From assembly GCA_004555335.1 (NCBI GenBank), contig SFII01000087.1, forward strand, positions 1 to 8,242: 8,242 bases of DNA, written 5' to 3'. The DNA comes from Coriobacteriaceae bacterium (GTDB lineage: Bacteria; Actinomycetota; Coriobacteriia; Coriobacteriales; Eggerthellaceae). Positions 5,668 through 8,242 of this stretch are shown in pieces. Each line of letters starts with the position of its first letter. Position 1 is the stretch's first letter. The position numbers and the translations under genes were made by a program. The notes under the pieces are model-generated. The model saw only the letters and a list, made by a program, of their open reading frames with translations, was not told the origin of the DNA and made no database searches.

Positions 5668-6867
5668 TTAGGCCAGGGTATCCAGCGCGTATTGGGCCGC
5701 GAACATGACGCCGTTCTTCAACACGGATTCGTCGATGGTGAAGTAGCAGCTGTGCTGCGGGTAGACCGCGCCCACTTCGGGGTTGCGCGTCCCCAGGAAG
5801 GCGAACACACCGGGCACATGGCGCAGGTATTCGGAAAAGTCCTCGCCGGCAAGGGTGCCGTCGTAAGCGCCCAGGCCCTCTTCGCCGAACAGCTTGCGCA
5901 CGGCGCCTTCGGCACGGGCGGCGCAGGCAGGGTCGTTCGCCAGACCGCAATGGCCGTCCTCCCAACGCAGTTCGGCAGTAGCCCCCAGGCCTTCGGCAAC
6001 GCGCTCAACGATCTTGGAAATACGATCGGGCATCTGCTTGCGCATGTTCTCGGTCCAGGTACGCACGGTGCCCGTCATGTAGGCACCGCCGGAAACGATG
6101 TTGCGCGCGCTGCCGCCATGGATTTCGCCGATGGTCAAAACGGTGGGCTCGAAGGGCGAGATATCGCGGCTGACCAGCACCTGCAGGGTCACCACCAGCT
6201 CGGCGGCAACCACCACGGCGTCGACGCCCTTGTGGGGCATGGACCCGTGCGCGCTCGCACCTTCGATATCGATGCGGAACCAGTCGGTATTGGCCATGCG
6301 CTGGCCGGGCTGGCAGTTGATCTTGCCGGCATCCAGATCGGACCAGATATGCATGCCGAACATGCTGTCCACGCCGGCGAGCACGCCGTAGCCGATCATC
6401 TCGAAGGCGCCCTTGGTCACTTCCTCTGCCGGCTGGAAGATCAGGCGGATCTCGCCTTTCAGGCGGTCGCGCATCTGGTTCAAAATGCGCGCGGCACCCA
6501 GCAGCATGGCGGTGTGGGCATCGTGCCCGCAGGTATGGGCCACACCCGGGTATTTGGAAACGTAGTCGGCTTCGATGCGTTCTTGGATGGGAAGCGCATC
6601 GATGTCGGCGCGCATGCCCAAACGGTAGGCGGGATTGCCGTCTTCGTCGTAGGCGCCCGGCGCCTGGCCCTTGATGGTGGCGACCACACCGGTGGCTGCC
6701 ATGTGCTTGTAGGGGATGCCCATTTCATCGAGCTGCTCGGAAATGAACTTCTGGGTGTTGTATTCCTCGAGGGAAAGTTCGGGATACTGGTGCAGGTAAC
6801 GCCTGTCGGCAATTATCTTCTCTTCCAGATCCAGGGCCATCTGCCTTACTTGCTCGCTCACGTCCAT
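5668..6867 (-). CDS. M20D family amidohydrolase (aminoacylase/hippurate hydrolase-like)
   Basis: This cytosolic metallohydrolase has 399 residues, a full-length size for M20D enzymes that remove acyl groups from amino acids or cleave small amides; the true substrate is unknown. Metal-site residues are all present: MRADIDALPIQE (85-96), CGHDAHTA (113-120; C113, H115, H118), QPAEE (145-149; E148, E149), MHIW (172-175; H173) and H372 near the end. The dimerisation-domain histidine lies in GASAHGSMPHKGVDA (203-217), and GEDFSEY (341-347) is the family C-terminal motif. After H372 it keeps the usual final segment, YFTIDESVL, and a closing helix. The ATG is preceded by TAGGAG at 6874-6879, six bases away. 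It is only distantly similar to the M20 protein in the left operon, so the two are not a recent duplication. A terminator lies downstream, so it may be transcribed alone. Confidence 0.93.
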   Translation of the reverse strand: MDVSEQVRQMALDLEEKIIADRRYLHQYPELSLEEYNTQKFISEQLDEMGIPYKHMAATGVVATIKGQAPGAYDEDGNPAYRLGMRADIDALPIQERIEADYVSKYPGVAHTCGHDAHTAMLLGAARILNQMRDRLKGEIRLIFQPAEEVTKGAFEMIGYGVLAGVDSMFGMHIWSDLDAGKINCQPGQRMANTDWFRIDIEGASAHGSMPHKGVDAVVVAAELVVTLQVLVSRDISPFEPTVLTIGEIHGGSARNIVSGGAYMTGTVRTWTENMRKQMPDRISKIVERVAEGLGATAELRWEDGHCGLANDPACAARAEGAVRKLFGEEGLGAYDGTLAGEDFSEYLRHVPGVFAFLGTRNPEVGAVYPQHSCYFTIDESVLKNGVMFAAQYALDTLA

Positions 6868-7104
6868 TCAATGCTCCTAACCACGCAAACCCGCTCTTCC
6901 GCAAACCGGCGAAAGGCCTCGCAGCCGAACAGCCCGGCCAGCACACCGGCTGGGCCGGCGCCTATCGCCATGCACATCGCGGAAGAGGGGCGATGTTCAT
7001 CCCCTCCATCCTAGACCCGACCCCGCGTCCTGCAGAAAAAATCCAGGTGACGGGCGAATCCGCTTCATAACTGGAAGAGGGTGGCGGATGATCGGCAATG
7101 AAAC
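6868..7104 (-). other. Long leader/intergenic region of the second M20 gene
   Basis: This region of about 240 bp separates the terminator of the pyruvate:ferredoxin oxidoreductase gene from the second M20 gene. It contains an imperfect GC-rich inverted repeat around 6926-6950, a six-base stem (6985-6990 with 7001-7006, ten-base loop), and a run of six A on the plus strand at 7036-7041. TAGGAT at about 7010-7015 on the minus strand is the best -10-like word, but no good -35 box accompanies it, so no promoter is called. A possible 39-codon ORF starts at 6977 (see findings). Confidence 0.5.
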
Positions 7105-7130
7105 GAGGAGCCCGGTTGCCCGGGCTCCTC
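7105..7130 (-). terminator. Intrinsic terminator of the pyruvate:ferredoxin oxidoreductase gene
   Basis: A perfect 11-bp GC-rich stem (7105-7115 with 7120-7130) closes on a four-base loop, GCAA in the leftward transcript, a stable GNRA type. The minus strand then reads GTTTCATT, a short T-rich tail. It lies about 52 bases after the stop codon at 7183. A smaller six-base stem with a three-base loop (7144-7158) lies between the stop and this hairpin. Confidence 0.85.
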
Positions 7131-7182
7131 GGCGGTTGCTCGCTGCGTCAGCGACGCATGGTGCGGTATGTTCGCGCACTCC

Positions 7183-8242
7183 TTACAGCTCGGAGTACAT
7201 CTCCTGCAGCTTGACCAGGCGTGCGTAGCGGTCCATGGCGTTCTTCTCGTTGCGCTTGAACAGCTCTTCGGCACGCTCGGGGAACTCGCGGGTCAGACGG
7301 CTGTAACGGGCCTCGTTCATCAGGAATTCCTGATAGCCGCCTGCGGGCTCCTTGCAGTCCAGGGTGAACTTCTTGCCGGGCTCTGCGCTGGGGTCGAAGC
7401 GGAAGATGTTCCAGTAACCGCACTCGACGGCGCGCTTCATTTCTTCCTGGCAGTTGGCCATGCCGCCCTTGATGGAGTGCATCTCGCAGGGGCTGTAGCC
7501 GATGATCAGGGAAGGTCCGGGATAGGCCTCGGCCTCGGCGATGGCCTTGATGGTCTGCTGGCGGTTCGCACCCATCGCAACCTGTGCGACGTATACGTAG
7601 CCATAGCCCATTGCCAGCTCTGCCAGGCTCTTCTTCTTGATTTCCTTACCGGCAGCTGCGAACTGCGCAACCTGGCCGATGTTGGAAGCCTTGGAAGCCT
7701 GACCGCCGGTGTTGGAGTACACCTCGGTGTCGAAGACGAAGACGTTCACATCTTCGCCGGAAGCCAGGACGTGGTCCAGGCCGCCGTAACCGATGTCGTA
7801 TGCCCAACCGTCGCCACCGAAGATCCAGAAGGACTTCTTGGACAGGTATTCCTTGTTTTCCAGGATACGGTCGATGACCGGGGTGCCCTTGCACTCGCAA
7901 GCGCGCTGGGCCTGCAGCTCTTCCAGGGCAGCAACCAGATCCTCGGTTGCCTTGGCATTGGCGGCACCGTCGTTTTCGGTGTCGAACCAAGCCTGGGCGC
8001 AAGCCTTCACGTTCTCGGGAGCGTGCTCGCAGTTTGCGACGATCTGCAGGTCGTCCTTCAGCTTACCGCGCAGTGCGTTGTGGCCCAGCAGCATGCCCAA
8101 GCCGTGCTCTGCGTTGTCCTCGAACAGGGAGTTGGACCATGCGGGACCGCGACCCTGCTTGTTGGTGGTGTAGGGGGAAGTTGCGGCAGGACCGCCCCAG
8201 ATGGAGGAGCAACCGGTTGCATTGGCAACATACATGCGGTCG
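7183..8242 (-). CDS. nifJ: Pyruvate:ferredoxin (flavodoxin) oxidoreductase, C-terminal part (5' end outside window)
   Basis: This is the C-terminal third of the single-chain oxygen-sensitive enzyme that converts pyruvate and CoA to acetyl-CoA, CO2 and reduced ferredoxin. About 352 residues are visible of a protein usually near 1,170-1,200. The frame enters from the right edge (Asp-Arg before the Met at 8235), so that internal Met is not the start. Numbering from it, NATGCSSIWGG (5-15) carries C9, a ligand of the cluster next to thiamine diphosphate. GDGWAYDIGYGGLDHV (141-156) and DTEVYSNTGGQASK (169-182) form the GDG...N thiamine diphosphate/Mg2+ site. GYSPCEMH (246-253) has C250, the last ligand of the same cluster. 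The C-terminus ends at LVKLQEMYSEL, as expected for a complete protein. Transcription ends at the strong hairpin downstream. The enzyme would use pyruvate made by the malic enzyme. Confidence 0.96.
   Translation of the reverse strand, partial: DRMYVANATGCSSIWGGPAATSPYTTNKQGRGPAWSNSLFEDNAEHGLGMLLGHNALRGKLKDDLQIVANCEHAPENVKACAQAWFDTENDGAANAKATEDLVAALEELQAQRACECKGTPVIDRILENKEYLSKKSFWIFGGDGWAYDIGYGGLDHVLASGEDVNVFVFDTEVYSNTGGQASKASNIGQVAQFAAAGKEIKKKSLAELAMGYGYVYVAQVAMGANRQQTIKAIAEAEAYPGPSLIIGYSPCEMHSIKGGMANCQEEMKRAVECGYWNIFRFDPSAEPGKKFTLDCKEPAGGYQEFLMNEARYSRLTREFPERAEELFKRNEKNAMDRYARLVKLQEMYSEL

Noticed and set aside
5626..7014. A 462-codon open frame on the plus strand across the second M20 gene
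   Set aside because: It lies opposite a complete M20D enzyme with all metal ligands, is His/Gly-rich and has no domain. It also crosses the terminator and leader.
7036..7041. The minus-strand run of six T as a second terminator
   Set aside because: No stable hairpin lies immediately before it on the minus strand. The 7105-7130 hairpin already explains termination.
7183..8235. Treating the Met at 8235 as the start of a 350-residue protein
   Set aside because: The frame is open to the window edge and the sequence begins in the middle of a conserved block of pyruvate:ferredoxin oxidoreductase, so the gene is cut by the edge and not short.
1..8242. CRISPR array, tRNA/rRNA genes, insertion sequence or integrase
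   Set aside because: I found no regularly spaced repeats, no cloverleaf-like sequence and no transposase or recombinase motifs in any frame.

Overview
This window is a gene-dense, GC-rich bacterial chromosome segment. It carries energy and carbon metabolism genes typical of an anaerobe: a single-chain pyruvate:ferredoxin oxidoreductase, an oxygen-sensitive two-subunit class I fumarase and a short malic enzyme. High GC, strong Shine-Dalgarno sites, TTG and GTG starts, and a UmuC/UvrX-type polymerase with a YolD-like partner would fit an anaerobic actinomycete such as a member of the Coriobacteriia (Eggerthella/Slackia-like). That placement is inference; a high-GC clostridial relative cannot be excluded from sequence alone.

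Layout. (1) Bases 1-3703 hold a tightly packed leftward operon: an M20 amidohydrolase, a malic enzyme with a TTG start, the fumarase alpha subunit, and the fumarase beta subunit, which runs off the left edge. Gaps are 23 bp, 9 bp and 0 bp. (2) Bases 3704-3933 form a divergent control region. It has a candidate leftward promoter, a cluster of AGCT-cored inverted and direct half-sites, and a candidate rightward extended -10 promoter overlapped by a degenerate actinobacterial-type LexA box. (3) Bases 3934-5449 hold a rightward two-gene unit, a Y-family translesion polymerase and a YolD-like small protein, overlapping by 11 bp. (4) Bases 5450-5667 are a convergent spacer with a terminator hairpin. 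(5) Bases 5668-6867 hold a second leftward M20D amidohydrolase with a long leader that contains a possible 39-codon small ORF. (6) Bases 7183-8242 hold the C-terminal third of pyruvate:ferredoxin oxidoreductase, leftward, with a clear terminator after it and its 5' part outside the window.

How the genes fit together. Fumarase and malic enzyme make a short fumarate <-> malate <-> pyruvate + CO2 route. Pyruvate:ferredoxin oxidoreductase, in a separate transcription unit, would turn pyruvate into acetyl-CoA, CO2 and reduced ferredoxin. The two M20 enzymes would release amino acids or related acids from amides or short peptides, and the co-transcribed one may feed the fumarate/malate route; its substrate cannot be read from sequence. 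The polymerase/YolD pair is a damage-response insertion between metabolic genes. I see no integrase, transposase, tRNA, rRNA or CRISPR array. Nothing here is a clearly new multi-gene system. The most interesting signals are in the divergent control region and the short or odd ends of small genes.
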